A stretch of 33,629 nucleotides of DNA from Acidobacteriota bacterium (GCA_021779935.1 JAJXZT010000069.1:1-33629); one strand, 5' to 3'. Positions 15,994-27,413 are shown, counted from the stretch's first letter. The notes: generated from the sequence alone by a model not told the origin. Numbers and translations: made by a program.

Positions 15994-16019
15994 AGGGCGC
16001 TATCATTGGCGCCCTTTTT
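15994..16019 (+). terminator. dnaN terminator
   Basis: AGGGCGC (15994-16000) pairs with GCGCCCT (16009-16015) around an 8-nt loop. The last T starts a five-T run, a standard Rho-independent terminator 21 bp after the dnaN stop. Confidence 0.85.
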
Positions 16020-16048
16020 CGTTATGAAATAGCGGAGGAGGTAACACC

Positions 16049-16450
16049 ATGCTCAAGGGTTTCCGGCAGTTTCTGCTTCGCGGCAATGTCGTGGATCTCG
16101 CGGTTGGCGTCGTGGTGGGAGCGGCGTTCGGCTCCGTCGTCGCGTCCTTCACCAAGGACCTCCTGACGCCTTTAATCGCCGCCCTGGTTGGCAAGCCCGA
16201 CTTCTCCGCCTACGCTTTTGAAATTCACGGCTCCAAGTTTCTCTACGGCAGCTTCGTCAACGCCATCATTTCGTTCGTGCTCGTCGCCGGAGCGGTTTAT
16301 TTCTTCGTCGTCACTCCCATGAACGCGCTCATCGCCCGTTCGCATAAGGAGCCGCCCGCCGATCCCTCGACCAAGAAGTGTCCCGAGTGCTGCATGGAGG
16401 TTCCCATCGACGCCCGCCGCTGCGCGCATTGCACTTCGACGCTGGCGTAA
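16049..16450 (+). CDS. mscL: Large-conductance mechanosensitive channel with zinc ribbon
   Basis: Pore-forming membrane protein that opens under high membrane tension to release solutes on hypo-osmotic shock. The 133 residues have the MscL core: the N-terminal amphipathic segment LKGFRQFLLRGNVVDLAVGV, first helix VVVGAAFGSVVASFTKDLLTPLI, a short periplasmic loop, and second helix FVNAIISFVLVAGAVYFFVV. At residues 110-128 a zinc-ribbon-like CPEC plus CAHC is attached, followed by TSTLA. GGAGGAGG precedes the ATG. The C-terminal helical bundle seen in Escherichia coli MscL is replaced by this ribbon, a variant found in several phyla. It stands alone between dnaN and the VWFA gene. Confidence 0.95.
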   Translation: MLKGFRQFLLRGNVVDLAVGVVVGAAFGSVVASFTKDLLTPLIAALVGKPDFSAYAFEIHGSKFLYGSFVNAIISFVLVAGAVYFFVVTPMNALIARSHKEPPADPSTKKCPECCMEVPIDARRCAHCTSTLA

Positions 16451-16613
16451 GAAGTGTGGAAACGGCTTGTTTGGCGCAGCCGCATTTTGTGCGGTTTCCA
16501 AGCACTTTTTGGCCTGCCCCAGCCGTGTTCGCCGTTACAACTTTCGGTGGATTGTTGCTGAAAACCCGAGGACGTACTCTCGTTTCCAACATCCTCAGCA
16601 AAACACGACACAC

Positions 16614-16625
16614 GGGTGGCCACCC
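16614..16625. repeat. 12-bp perfect palindrome
   Basis: GGGTGGCCACCC is self-complementary and lies in the 294-bp gap between mscL and the VWFA gene. Such a loop-less palindrome is not a good hairpin; it might be a protein-binding site or chance. Nothing else coding is seen in this gap. Confidence 0.25.
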
Positions 16626-16732
16626 CTGTTACGTGAAGATGTAAAGTGACGATGTCATTTGCTGAGCTTCATCATTACCTCCATGTTTTTTCGGCTGTGC
16701 GACCCTCGCGCAGCCGGACTTGTCTGTATAGA

Positions 16733-16738
16733 TATAAT
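16733..16738 (+). promoter_or_regulatory. Perfect -10 hexamer before VWFA gene
   Basis: TATAAT lies 6 nt before the ATG at 16745 (spacer TCCGCC), with no Shine-Dalgarno. This suggests a leaderless mRNA. A convincing -35 is not seen. Confidence 0.5.
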
Positions 16739-16744
16739 TCCGCC

Positions 16745-17638
16745 ATGCGCTCCATTGGCCTTGCAGCAGTACTGGTACTCAGCAGCGCCTACTGTATTGC
16801 CCAATCGGTTGCTGCAACCTCGCCAGCGACCATCTCTTTGCTAGTGACACAGGACGAATGTGCGCCGCCCCTTACCCTCGTGAATCTGAAGACAAGCTCA
16901 AAGGTGAAACCCGCCGCCGTGGAGGTGTTGCCGGACGGGCCCGTGGACTACACCGTTCTTTGGGATGTGAGCAACTCCGAGCGCGGTATCTTTCAATCAA
17001 CACGTGACGCCATCGACCTCACGTTGCGCGAAGTGCCACGCCCTGGACTGGACAAGGGATTACTCGGCGCGTTCTCACAGGAAAGCTACTTCGCAAATCA
17101 ATACACCAGCGATCCGACTGTCATCATGCAGTACTACAGGCGTTTCAAGCCTGCTGGTGGAACCGTTCTGTATGACACGCTTATCGATGCGGTCGTGCGT
17201 ATGCAGACATTTGATTCTTCCGATGCTCCTCGCGTCGTGTTCGTGTTTTCCGATGGTGAAGACAACGCGAGCCATCACAAGCGCGACCAGGCTCTGGCTG
17301 CTTTGCTCGCAGCACACATCCGTGTATACGCATTTTCCCCAAATAATTCCGGCTTTACCACGCGCGGCGACAACATTCTGAGGTACTTCGCGGAGAATAC
17401 CGGAGGAAGATTTTTGGTGATCCCTTCCAGCCCCAGCGTCAACGACTATCAGCGGTCCATGTCGAAAGTGATGCGAGAAATCCGTTACGACTGGACGCAT
17501 TGGTACCGGGTAAATCTCCAGTTAACCGACTCTGTAAAACCCGGGAAGAAGATCGAACTTGGACTTACGAATGGCAACCGCCATTGTCCGTTACACGCTG
17601 CGGCGGTGCACTTCAACACGGAAAAACCGAAGTCATAA
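16745..17638 (+). CDS. Secreted VWFA-domain protein
   Basis: Predicted exported protein carrying a von Willebrand factor A fold, resembling the VWFA-related proteins common in Acidobacteriota (TIGR03436-like). ATG 16745 begins MRSIGLAAVLVLSSAYCIAQ, a signal peptide. The metal-ion-dependent adhesion site appears intact: DVSNS (DxSxS) near residue 78, a Thr region GTVLYDTLIDAV, and FSDGEDNA. The central fold continues to AHIRVYAFSPN and the ENTGGRF motif typical of these proteins. About 297 residues from this start; the earlier in-frame ATG at 16646 would bury the signal peptide. A role in adhesion or as a partner-binding scaffold is inferred only from the fold. No Shine-Dalgarno is present; the -10 hexamer sits 6 nt upstream. 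Confidence 0.8.
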   Translation: MRSIGLAAVLVLSSAYCIAQSVAATSPATISLLVTQDECAPPLTLVNLKTSSKVKPAAVEVLPDGPVDYTVLWDVSNSERGIFQSTRDAIDLTLREVPRPGLDKGLLGAFSQESYFANQYTSDPTVIMQYYRRFKPAGGTVLYDTLIDAVVRMQTFDSSDAPRVVFVFSDGEDNASHHKRDQALAALLAAHIRVYAFSPNNSGFTTRGDNILRYFAENTGGRFLVIPSSPSVNDYQRSMSKVMREIRYDWTHWYRVNLQLTDSVKPGKKIELGLTNGNRHCPLHAAAVHFNTEKPKS

Positions 17639-17755
17639 AACCGCGTAGAGAGTTTCCTTTAGAGGTCTTTCCAAACCCTCTTTTCTCCCCGGTCTATCTG
17701 CCTGATTTTGCTGCACTTGCAATCGCTGTCGCAGCCCCTTTTCAGCCGCTTTCCA

Positions 17756-17764
17756 TGCTAAAAT
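17756..17764 (+). promoter_or_regulatory. Putative gyrB promoter (extended -10)
   Basis: TGCTAAAAT is a TGn extended -10. It lies about 150 nt before the gyrB ATG with no -35-like hexamer at the usual spacing. The architecture resembles the gyrA promoter. Transcription would start near 17771. Confidence 0.45.
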
Positions 17765-17834
17765 ACACATAGGTCGATTTGCCTCTAAGTGACGACAATT
17801 CAGTCAGTTGAAGTCACCCGTGGCGCTTCAGTGA

Positions 17835-20567
<2,733 letters not shown>

Positions 20568-20594
20568 GCGGAAAAGTCAGACGTGGTTTTGGTT

Positions 20595-20640
20595 GGTAGC
20601 GCGGGCCTTCAGGCCCGCGAAACTGCTCACGGTCGCTACC
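20595..20640. repeat. REP-like compound hairpin
   Basis: CGCGGGCC (20600-20607) pairs with GGCCCGCG (20612-20619) over TTCA. An outer GGTAGCG (20595-20601) pairs with CGCTACC (20634-20640). In acidobacterial genomes this GTAGCGCGGGCC-TTCA-GGCCCGCG unit recurs between genes, as far as I recall, and is often mistranslated as VARAFRPAKLLTVATR-type peptides. It sits between the convergent gyrB and membrane-protein genes. Confidence 0.55.
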
Positions 20641-20658
20641 AGAAGCGTAGGTGTTTTG

Positions 20659-21234
20659 TTATGGCTGGATCTCTGCCTGAGACCTCTTCGTCACCGTTTT
20701 GCTTCCCCGAATGCGATGTATTGCGATCGACACAATGAGCGCCGCCATTCCAACTCCACAAGCCCAGGCTATGGCGGGCGTGACGATGCCCAGATTGCTG
20801 CCGTCCGAGAATATCGGCCATGTCATGCAGGCCAGATATACAAGTAACGCACATCGATCAAAAACTGAAAGCCGCTCGGCGTCGTAATAATACGTCGTGA
20901 TACAGCCCACAGCGTAAAAGGCCAACAGTAGCGCAGAGAGGCCCGTCGATACAGTAATTCGGGAGCCCACCAACGAATTGTGTGTCTCCAACACGAGGAG
21001 TGAATTCAGAACACCAAAAATGAGCAACCCCGGTAACCACACTACCCAACGCTGCGCGCTCGCGTAGAGACCGACGGCAAGGCCGCCGAGAGACAGGAAT
21101 CCCGTCCATCTCGAAAATCGAAACGAAACTCCGAGGAGCCAGAACAGCGTGACGACCGCCGCAATGACAAGAAGGAACTTCCCCGCGAAACGGAGCGCAT
21201 GCATCGCGTCATTGCGTGCTTGGTTACGCATCAT
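20659..21234 (-). CDS. Multi-helix membrane protein
   Basis: Unrecognised 191-residue protein with about six hydrophobic segments (roughly residues 14-35, 42-60, 66-86, 92-115, 127-144 and 152-172) and a basic C-terminal tail (RIRGSKTVTKRS). No catalytic or transport signature is seen. The start ATG at 21234 has a second ATG beside it and no Shine-Dalgarno; TAGCAT about 12 nt upstream could be a weak -10. It lies 94 bp downstream of the next minus-strand gene and could be co-transcribed with it. It converges with gyrB across the REP-like hairpin. Confidence 0.55.
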   Translation of the reverse strand: MMRNQARNDAMHALRFAGKFLLVIAAVVTLFWLLGVSFRFSRWTGFLSLGGLAVGLYASAQRWVVWLPGLLIFGVLNSLLVLETHNSLVGSRITVSTGLSALLLAFYAVGCITTYYYDAERLSVFDRCALLVYLACMTWPIFSDGSNLGIVTPAIAWACGVGMAALIVSIAIHRIRGSKTVTKRSQAEIQP

Positions 21235-21328
21235 GGTTGTGCTGGAATGCTACCATCTGGTCCTTCCGCCAAACTGCACGATACTTCAGAGTTACACCAA
21301 CTGCTCCCTTTTCTTGGAACCGCGCGGC

Positions 21329-22411
21329 CTATTTCATGCGGAAGCTTTCTTCTCCAACCGATCCTTTCTTTAGATCGTGCGTGAATCCACTCCACTTTAT
21401 ACCTGTCGGATTGATTGTGTACTGCCCCGGTGGCAGTCCGGTGATGTCGTAGAAACCTTGTGCGTCCGTAACTAATCCGAAGCTTCCAGACGGCCCAGTG
21501 ACGAAAACACTCACCCCGGGTACCGGAATTCTTAGATCGCCGCTCTTCCTGTAAATCTGGCCAATCAAGCGCACACCATCCTTAGGCGGCCCGTCACGCA
21601 GGATTTGGAGCTCTACGGCGGAGTTCTCGAGACGCCCGGTACGTCCGCAAGGAGTCCTCTCTATCACAGGGAGAAAGCGGATAAGTACCTCGTCGCTGCG
21701 CCGGCCCTCGATAAAAAAGCTTTGAGATTTGTCGCTCGGACTATAAAAACCTCGAAGGATAACCAGCTTCGGAAGCCGTGAGGACAATCCTCCGAATCGT
21801 TCTTCGACGCGGGCAACCGACCAAAGAGACCATCGGTGAAAGCTCTTGGGCCCCACGAACAAAATCTTTGCCGTGAAGTCTGTATCGCGCGGAACCCCAT
21901 CATCGTTTAACAAAGGACGGCCGCTGCAGTCGCCGATCGGATCCCACCATGGCAATGCCAACGACGACAGTACCGCGGCTACTACGAGCATGCAGAACAA
22001 CCCCGAAACCAGAACCGCGGCTAGACGCGGCTTGGCGGGAAACAAAGGACGTTCCAGCGGCGAAGGCCATTTGCGTCGTGACGCGAAGAACCAGAACAAG
22101 CCTGGAATAACGATGGCTCCCGAGAAGACCGCAACAGCGCCGAGAATCCCTCCGAATGGCCAAGAAAACAGAAGCACAAGCAGCGGCGCAAACGGAGCTA
22201 CCCACAGACACATTCGTGAAGCCCGTCGCGCATTCCGTGTTGCCACGAGAGACGCAAGAAGGGGGACAAAGCCCCCTGCAACAATGGAAGTAAGAGCAAC
22301 GGGCGCGTGAACAAAAGTCGGTGTTCCTCCAATCACCGCAATGACACACATCGCCATGAGCGTCCCCAGGAGGACGACCATCCAGCCGATGATCCGCAAT
22401 ATCCAGATCAT
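21329..22411 (-). CDS. Polytopic membrane protein with NTR-like and CpR domains
   Basis: About 360 residues. The N-terminal half has about five membrane helices (near 5-27, 38-57, 69-87, 91-109 and 130-153). The extracytoplasmic half contains DFTAKILFVG, then LPKLVILRGFYS and FFIEGRRSD, then a CpR beta-sandwich (PGVSVFVTGPSG, DAQGFYDITGLPPGQYTINP). The same segment order occurs in the lipoprotein encoded at 2937-4226, so the two share a module with different anchoring. ATG 22411 is supported by AGAGGG about 8 nt upstream; the frame extends 17 codons further. Function is unknown. The shared fold is the surface-exposed type used in adhesion or sensing, but that is inference. Confidence 0.65.
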   Translation of the reverse strand: MIWILRIIGWMVVLLGTLMAMCVIAVIGGTPTFVHAPVALTSIVAGGFVPLLASLVATRNARRASRMCLWVAPFAPLLVLLFSWPFGGILGAVAVFSGAIVIPGLFWFFASRRKWPSPLERPLFPAKPRLAAVLVSGLFCMLVVAAVLSSLALPWWDPIGDCSGRPLLNDDGVPRDTDFTAKILFVGPKSFHRWSLWSVARVEERFGGLSSRLPKLVILRGFYSPSDKSQSFFIEGRRSDEVLIRFLPVIERTPCGRTGRLENSAVELQILRDGPPKDGVRLIGQIYRKSGDLRIPVPGVSVFVTGPSGSFGLVTDAQGFYDITGLPPGQYTINPTGIKWSGFTHDLKKGSVGEESFRMK

Positions 22412-22623
22412 GGAGACCCTCTTGCCGAGATAGACACCCGCTCTGGCAGTCTGGTTCTCCAAACCACCGTCGGCAGCCGGGATGCAATGTTATGCAGGAA
22501 TTACTTCCACCTGTAACTGCCTTATCGCTTAAAGCAATACAAACCGTCTCATCCCTCCCGAAAAAGGAATCTTTGTAACGCGTCCTGCTGCCGCGCCGCC
22601 CTCATCCCCGAAATTTGCGACGC

Positions 22624-22658
22624 AAAAAAATCGCCCCACACCGTCATCGATGTGGGGC
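22624..22658 (-). terminator. Terminator of the TonB-dependent receptor gene
   Basis: Reading the minus strand, GCCCCACA (22658-22651) and TGTGGGGC (22640-22633) form a perfect 8-bp stem with a 10-nt loop, followed by GATTTTTTT. This is a textbook Rho-independent terminator 25 bp after the gene's stop. Confidence 0.9.
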
Positions 22659-22682
22659 AGAGCGATGCAACATCTTTCGGGA

Positions 22683-25586
22683 TCAAAAGCTGAATGACAG
22701 TCGCATATCGATCCGGCGGGTAGCGTCTTCCAGTCCCGAGTACGGGCCGCCCGCCAGGCTGATCGACTGTCCGAACAGTGGCGAATTCAAATTTCCTACC
22801 GGCACTCCCAGGTTGACGTTGTTGAACAGGTTCTGTGCCGAGACGCTCAATGTCAGCGCGTAGCGTTGTTGTGTGCCTCCGCCGCCGAAGCCTCCGCCTC
22901 CGCCCGCCAGTCCGCGTCCGCCGAGGCCCCTCGGATGCCAGTGGTGTCCGCCATCGTCGCCTCCGCCGCGATGTCCATTCCCCTCGCCGCCGAATCCAAA
23001 CGTCTTTTCCGCGCGCATGTTAAACGCGAATGCCGCCGGGCCAGTTTCGGTGTTCGGAGCGACCAGCGTGTCATTCGGGCCGGGATTGATATTGAACGTG
23101 CCATACGGCGTTACCCGCAGATCGGCCGTCGGCGTCGTCGACGTCGCGTATGCCGGACGTCCGTTGTGCAAGCCCGTGCCGAAGAGGTCTTCTCCCAGGC
23201 TGACGCTGAAAGGAATTCCCGAGCGTATGGCGATCATCGGATCGAGTTGAATGCCGTACGGCAACGACACGCTGCCGCCCATGAACACGCGGTTTGCGAT
23301 GTCATAATTCGAGCGTCCGTAGTCCGACATGATGTTCCACGGATTCACCGGGAAGCTGCCCACGCCCGACGTATCGCTATGGCTGCTGTTGTAGGTGTAA
23401 TACCCGAACAGCGAAACCCAGTGCATCTGCACGCGGAAGTTCGTGATCAACTGGTTCTGCCGGAAGATTCCACCAGATTGATACTCGTAAATATTTCCCT
23501 CTGTCGGTATCGGACGCACCGCCGCCGATGGATCGGTCGGACTATATGTCCCGGGCAGCGGAGCATTGATGTCGTTCGTGTAGAGTTGTCGCTCGCCACG
23601 CGAATTCAGGTACGTCACCGACATGGTGGCGTTCTTCGTCACCTGCCGTTCAAGGCTCACCGCCGACTCCAGCGCATACGGAGCCCGCAGATTCGGCGCA
23701 ATCCGATACACCGTCGGCGCCGTCGTGCCCGCCCCGGCAATGTTCGCGACCGAAGGAACCGAGGGGAAGAACGTCGGGTTCTGCACCAGGTAGCTGAGCT
23801 GGTTCGTGCCGTTCAACCGCTCGGCCACAATCATCTGATCGTCGTCGAAGCGGTCGTAGAAAATTCCAAAGCCTGCGCGCAACACCGTCTTTACGTTTTG
23901 TCCGTGTCCCAGTCCCCATGCCATCCCAAGTCGCGGCGCCCAGTCCAGGTGATCGCTGATGACGTTTTCCGTCTCCAGCCGCAATCCGTAGCTCAGCGTA
24001 AGGTTCTGCCGCACCTTCCAGTCGTCCTGTGCCCACAGCGCGCCGTCGATGCGGTTCACGCTCGCCACCGGGTTTCCCGCCGTGATGCTGAACTGGCTCG
24101 GCCCGTAACCGGCGGCCTGAATCTGCATCATCGTCATACCCTGTTGCAGCGCCTGTTCCGTCGCCTGGTAGTCGGCCAGCGAGTTGAACGTAAACGTGCC
24201 GTTGAAATTCGCGTTCGTGTCTTCCGTGCGATTGATGTCGCGATAGAAGCCGCCGAACTGCACGTAGTGCTTGCCCAGGTTCATGCTCGTCAGGTTCTGC
24301 AGTTCGTAGTGCGACTCCGCCCGGTTTGACGAGCCCCCACCGTTGCCGCCGCCCGTGAACGCGCCCTGCACATTCAGTGTTGGCGAAAAATCCTGCGGCG
24401 TCTGGACGTTGTGGAAATGCAGGAACTGGAACCGCGTCTCGTTGATCACCTGAGGATTAATGATCTGCGTGTCGCTCACCTGCACCAGGTTGTGCGTGCG
24501 CGTAAAGTCATATCCCTGCGTCGGCAGCGACTGCGTTCCAATGCCGTCATTCGTTTCCGTTGCGCCGAAGTAGTGATAGCGAACCATCAGCGTGTTGTTT
24601 TCAGTGAGCGCGTAATCGATGCGCGGGCTGATGCTGGTCAGCAGCCGCGAAGCCGGAATCACCGCCACGAACGGCGACTGTTGCAGGTTGGAATCCAGCG
24701 CCAGCGTATTCACCAGGTCGTCGTGATTGATGTTGCGGCGCTCCACCGACACAAAGAATGACGCCTTTTTTCCCAGCGGACCGCTCAACCGCCCGCCATA
24801 CAGAATCGTGTGATATGGCGGACGCTGCGAGCCCGCAAGAAATGGGCTCATCGCGTTGAAGCTTGAGTCGTTCCCCTGTATCGACGCGCCGCCATGGAAG
24901 CTCTCGCTCCCCGGCTTCGTCAGAATCTCCACCCGGCCATAGCCCAGCCGGTCGTATTCCGCCGAGAATGGATTCTGGTTGACGCGAATCTCGCGAATCG
25001 CGGATTTCGGAGGCAGGTCGCCGCCCGTAAATCCATCAATGTAAATCTCTGCGCCGTTTGCTCCCACCGAAGGTCCGGCCAGTTCCTGTATTTGCGTCGC
25101 CAGTTCGTCCGGGTCGTCCGCCAGCGACTTCAGATCGCTGCCCTTGATCGCCACCGCGCTGGCGTTTTGCGACGGCGAGACGGCAACCTGTACCGGCTGC
25201 GCCTCCACGTTTACCGACGATTGCACCGAGGAGACCGTCAGGCTGAGATCGAAGTTCAGGTTCTCGCCCGGCTTCACCGCCACGCCCGATGTCGTATACA
25301 GCGCAAAGCCAGCGGCTTTCGCATCCACCGTATAAACGCCGGGCGCAAGTCCCTCCACGCTGTACGCGCCTCGCCCGTTTGTCGTTACCGTGCGCGCCCC
25401 GGTCTTATTATTGCTGGGAGTTACAGTTACCCTGGCGTTGGCCACTACCGCACCCGAGGGATCCGCCACCTGGCCGTGCAGACCACCCAGACGTGTCTGC
25501 GCCCAACCGGTTGCCACAAACAGCAAACAAACTACAGCGCCAACCACGGCGCGAGAAAAAGAATTGCAAGTGACTCTACGGCCCAC
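22683..25586 (-). CDS. TonB-dependent receptor, CpR-plug type (Oar-like)
   Basis: Outer-membrane beta-barrel transporter family, powered by the TonB complex. About 967 residues. There is a signal peptide (MGRRVTCNSFSRAVVGAVVC and following), then a carboxypeptidase-regulatory-like domain near residues 33-115 (LHGQVADPSGAVVANARVTVTPSN, here split by its turn), and a plug with IYIDGFTGGDLPPKSAIREI. A long barrel follows, ending RRIDMRLSFSF with the terminal aromatic typical of outer-membrane proteins. A Gly/His-rich loop (GHRGGGDDGGHHWHPRG) sits near residues 865-910, just before the ALTLSVSAQNLFNNVNLG strand, as in many acidobacterial receptors. The GTG start at 25586 has AAGGA upstream. No TonB box is evident. 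The substrate is unknown, possibly large organic molecules. Confidence 0.9.
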   Translation of the reverse strand: MGRRVTCNSFSRAVVGAVVCLLFVATGWAQTRLGGLHGQVADPSGAVVANARVTVTPSNNKTGARTVTTNGRGAYSVEGLAPGVYTVDAKAAGFALYTTSGVAVKPGENLNFDLSLTVSSVQSSVNVEAQPVQVAVSPSQNASAVAIKGSDLKSLADDPDELATQIQELAGPSVGANGAEIYIDGFTGGDLPPKSAIREIRVNQNPFSAEYDRLGYGRVEILTKPGSESFHGGASIQGNDSSFNAMSPFLAGSQRPPYHTILYGGRLSGPLGKKASFFVSVERRNINHDDLVNTLALDSNLQQSPFVAVIPASRLLTSISPRIDYALTENNTLMVRYHYFGATETNDGIGTQSLPTQGYDFTRTHNLVQVSDTQIINPQVINETRFQFLHFHNVQTPQDFSPTLNVQGAFTGGGNGGGSSNRAESHYELQNLTSMNLGKHYVQFGGFYRDINRTEDTNANFNGTFTFNSLADYQATEQALQQGMTMMQIQAAGYGPSQFSITAGNPVASVNRIDGALWAQDDWKVRQNLTLSYGLRLETENVISDHLDWAPRLGMAWGLGHGQNVKTVLRAGFGIFYDRFDDDQMIVAERLNGTNQLSYLVQNPTFFPSVPSVANIAGAGTTAPTVYRIAPNLRAPYALESAVSLERQVTKNATMSVTYLNSRGERQLYTNDINAPLPGTYSPTDPSAAVRPIPTEGNIYEYQSGGIFRQNQLITNFRVQMHWVSLFGYYTYNSSHSDTSGVGSFPVNPWNIMSDYGRSNYDIANRVFMGGSVSLPYGIQLDPMIAIRSGIPFSVSLGEDLFGTGLHNGRPAYATSTTPTADLRVTPYGTFNINPGPNDTLVAPNTETGPAAFAFNMRAEKTFGFGGEGNGHRGGGDDGGHHWHPRGLGGRGLAGGGGGFGGGGTQQRYALTLSVSAQNLFNNVNLGVPVGNLNSPLFGQSISLAGGPYSGLEDATRRIDMRLSFSF

Positions 25587-25883
25587 GTCCTTACTCTCCT
25601 CGAAATCCGCCCCGGCCTCAATCCCGCGAGACCCGTAAGTTATGAATATTAAATCGCTGTACCAGTCGAATCATGTACGCACTGCCGTTGCAGCGGGCGT
25701 CGCAACACGAAATGTCATCTGACCGTACAGCTTGAATGCGACCGCACAAACGGCCGCGATGGCCTGTCTTCAACTTGCGAAGATGGATAAAGAATTAAGA
25801 AAAGCGGCTTAACTCAGGCTTAATATCACTATCCGACACCTTCGTGAAGTGACCATCGTACCCGTCCCGCGAACGGCTCCGGC

Positions 25884-26297
25884 ATGTCTTGGATTGTGGA
25901 ACTCTTCGAAACCAACGAATCTTTCCGCTGCCTCAAGTTTGAGGTGCGTCCGGCCGGAGAGCATTGAAGCGCTCGATCACGTCGTCGACATCTATATGCC
26001 CACCACCATGACCCGCTTCTGCAACCTTGTCGTCCGGAACCATGCTGCCGGAAACCGCGAAGCCGCCAAGCTATGGTCTACCGGATACTGCCCGTGCTGG
26101 CCTTCACCCGCCAGCACCTCGACATCTCCATCCAGTTCCACAAGCGACAGCTCCACCACCGCGGAATCTTCGCCACTCCAATTGTCCGAAAGAAGTGCGT
26201 CCCCTACGACTCGTTCCATGAAGAGTACGGCAGAGAGATGATGCGGAATCTCGACACACTGGAGGAACTGGCGGAGAAGGAAGGCAACATGTCGTGA
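25884..26297 (+). pseudogene. Possible decayed coding region
   Basis: Protein-like sequence switches frames. ATG 25884 opens MSWIVELFETNESFRCLKFE and hits TGA at 25965. The next frame then reads IEALDHVVDIYMPTTMTRF. The original frame resumes at 26073, ending RNLDTLEELAEKEGNMS at 26297. One or two frameshifts in a small gene would explain this, but no family is recognised and it may be chance. The last 74-codon piece is the most protein-like. Confidence 0.25.
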
Positions 26298-26605
26298 CGG
26301 CAAATTGATCCCCGTCCCTCCGCGTTCATCTTTTGCCTTTCGAAACCTCCGACACCTCCGAAACTACTTCACATGTCAATAGGACGCCGGTCACACATTT
26401 CCCCCAGCTATTTCATTCCAAAACAAATAGAGTTTCAAATTCGATGTCACCTTTTCCCCCTCTGATATGTCAGACTAGATATAGCGACAAAACATTCAAG
26501 CCCGCCACGCGCAGGCTTTGTCGTTTTGGTAAAAGCCAAGAGCTAATAGCTCATCGCGCTTCGCTAAGTCTTTCCTTTTGAAATAGATGACCACTAATCC
26601 ATTTA

Positions 26606-26647
26606 TTTTCAAATATTTACAAAGAAACATCTGTAAATATTTGAAAA
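26606..26647. repeat. Perfect 16-bp inverted repeat, AT-rich
   Basis: TTTTCAAATATTTACA (26606-26621) is the exact reverse complement of TGTAAATATTTGAAAA (26632-26647), with a 10-nt loop AAGAAACATC. No T-run follows, so it is not an ordinary terminator. It lies about 140 bp before the DinB-family start in the AT-rich gap. Confidence 0.8.
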
Positions 26648-26789
26648 CAGGATATTTAAAAATAGGGGGTGGGGGCGTCCACGGCGGGCAAGAGTTTTCA
26701 TCAGTAATTCACATAGTTTCGCCTTTTCTTCGCTCTAGATTTCTGCTAACCTCCCTCTTCGTAGCCGCTGCTGCGGTGTGGAGATCTGT

Positions 26790-27287
26790 ATGGCAATTCG
26801 TGATGTGATTCTGCCTGAGTACGACCAGGAAATGGCCAACACTCGCAAGATGCTTGCCGCCGTGCCCGACGGCAAACTTACCTATCAACCGCATCCCAAG
26901 TCGATGCAGCTCGACAAACTCGCCGGCCACATCGCCGAGATGCCCGGTTGGATTCCGATGACGATGCAAGTCGAAGTGCTCAACATGGACGGCAGCTATC
27001 AGCCCTTCCTGCCCAAGTCGAACGCCGAACTGCTGACGACCTTCGATAAGAACGTGAAGGAGGGCCGCGAGGCGCTGTCCAAGGCTACCGACGAGCAGTT
27101 TGCTGTCGTCTGGACGATGAAGTCCGGCGACCAGGTCTATTTCTCGATGCCGCGCACTGCCGTTGTGCGTGGCCTCATCATGAACCACATCATTCATCAC
27201 CGCGCCCAGCTTGGTGTTTACCTGCGGCTCAACGATGTGCCGATCCCCGGCATGTACGGTCCGTCGGCCGACGAGATGACAAAGTAA
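26790..27287 (+). CDS. DinB-family protein
   Basis: Four-helix-bundle protein of the DinB/YfiT-like superfamily, whose members use three His ligands for a divalent metal and act in thiol-transferase or unknown reactions. The 165 residues include LAGHIAEMPGW, supplying a first His, and IMNHIIHHRAQLGVYLRL, the HxxxHR-x-Q pair that completes the site. The product is soluble with no signal. ATG 26790 is preferred: GGAG lies 6 nt upstream, whereas GTG 26778 would start within it. It stands alone, downstream of the AT-rich region. The terminator at 27385-27413 follows about 100 bp after the stop. Confidence 0.85.
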   Translation: MAIRDVILPEYDQEMANTRKMLAAVPDGKLTYQPHPKSMQLDKLAGHIAEMPGWIPMTMQVEVLNMDGSYQPFLPKSNAELLTTFDKNVKEGREALSKATDEQFAVVWTMKSGDQVYFSMPRTAVVRGLIMNHIIHHRAQLGVYLRLNDVPIPGMYGPSADEMTK

Positions 27288-27384
27288 CCCGAAAGGGTGT
27301 GTCGCGTCGCCGCTCGCATTGAACCGGAGCGCTTCCGCTTCCGTATCAATGAGTGCATCGCAATGCACCCGAAGTACTTCATAA

Positions 27385-27413
27385 GGGGCGGGCGAATTGC
27401 CGCCCCCTTTTTT
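27385..27413 (+). terminator. Rho-independent terminator
   Basis: GGGGCGG (27385-27391) pairs with CCGCCCC (27400-27406) over an 8-nt loop and is followed by C and six Ts. It ends the DinB-family transcript. Confidence 0.85.

Larger units (their letters stand above)
25587..26789. other. Long intergenic stretch with few signals
   Basis: About 1.2 kb between the receptor gene's start and the DinB-family gene. The left part should hold the receptor promoter on the minus strand, but no clear -10 stands out. Positions 25884-26297 carry possible decayed coding sequence. From 26298 the base composition turns AT-rich, including the 16-bp inverted repeat at 26606-26647. No RNA gene is recognisable. 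Confidence 0.5.

Noticed and set aside
20593-20847. Frame beginning VARAFRPAKLLTVATR
   Set aside because: Translation of a REP-like hairpin, a known kind of spurious ORF.
22866-24329. 487-codon plus-strand open frame
   Set aside because: Antisense of the TonB-dependent receptor; Arg/His-rich artefact.
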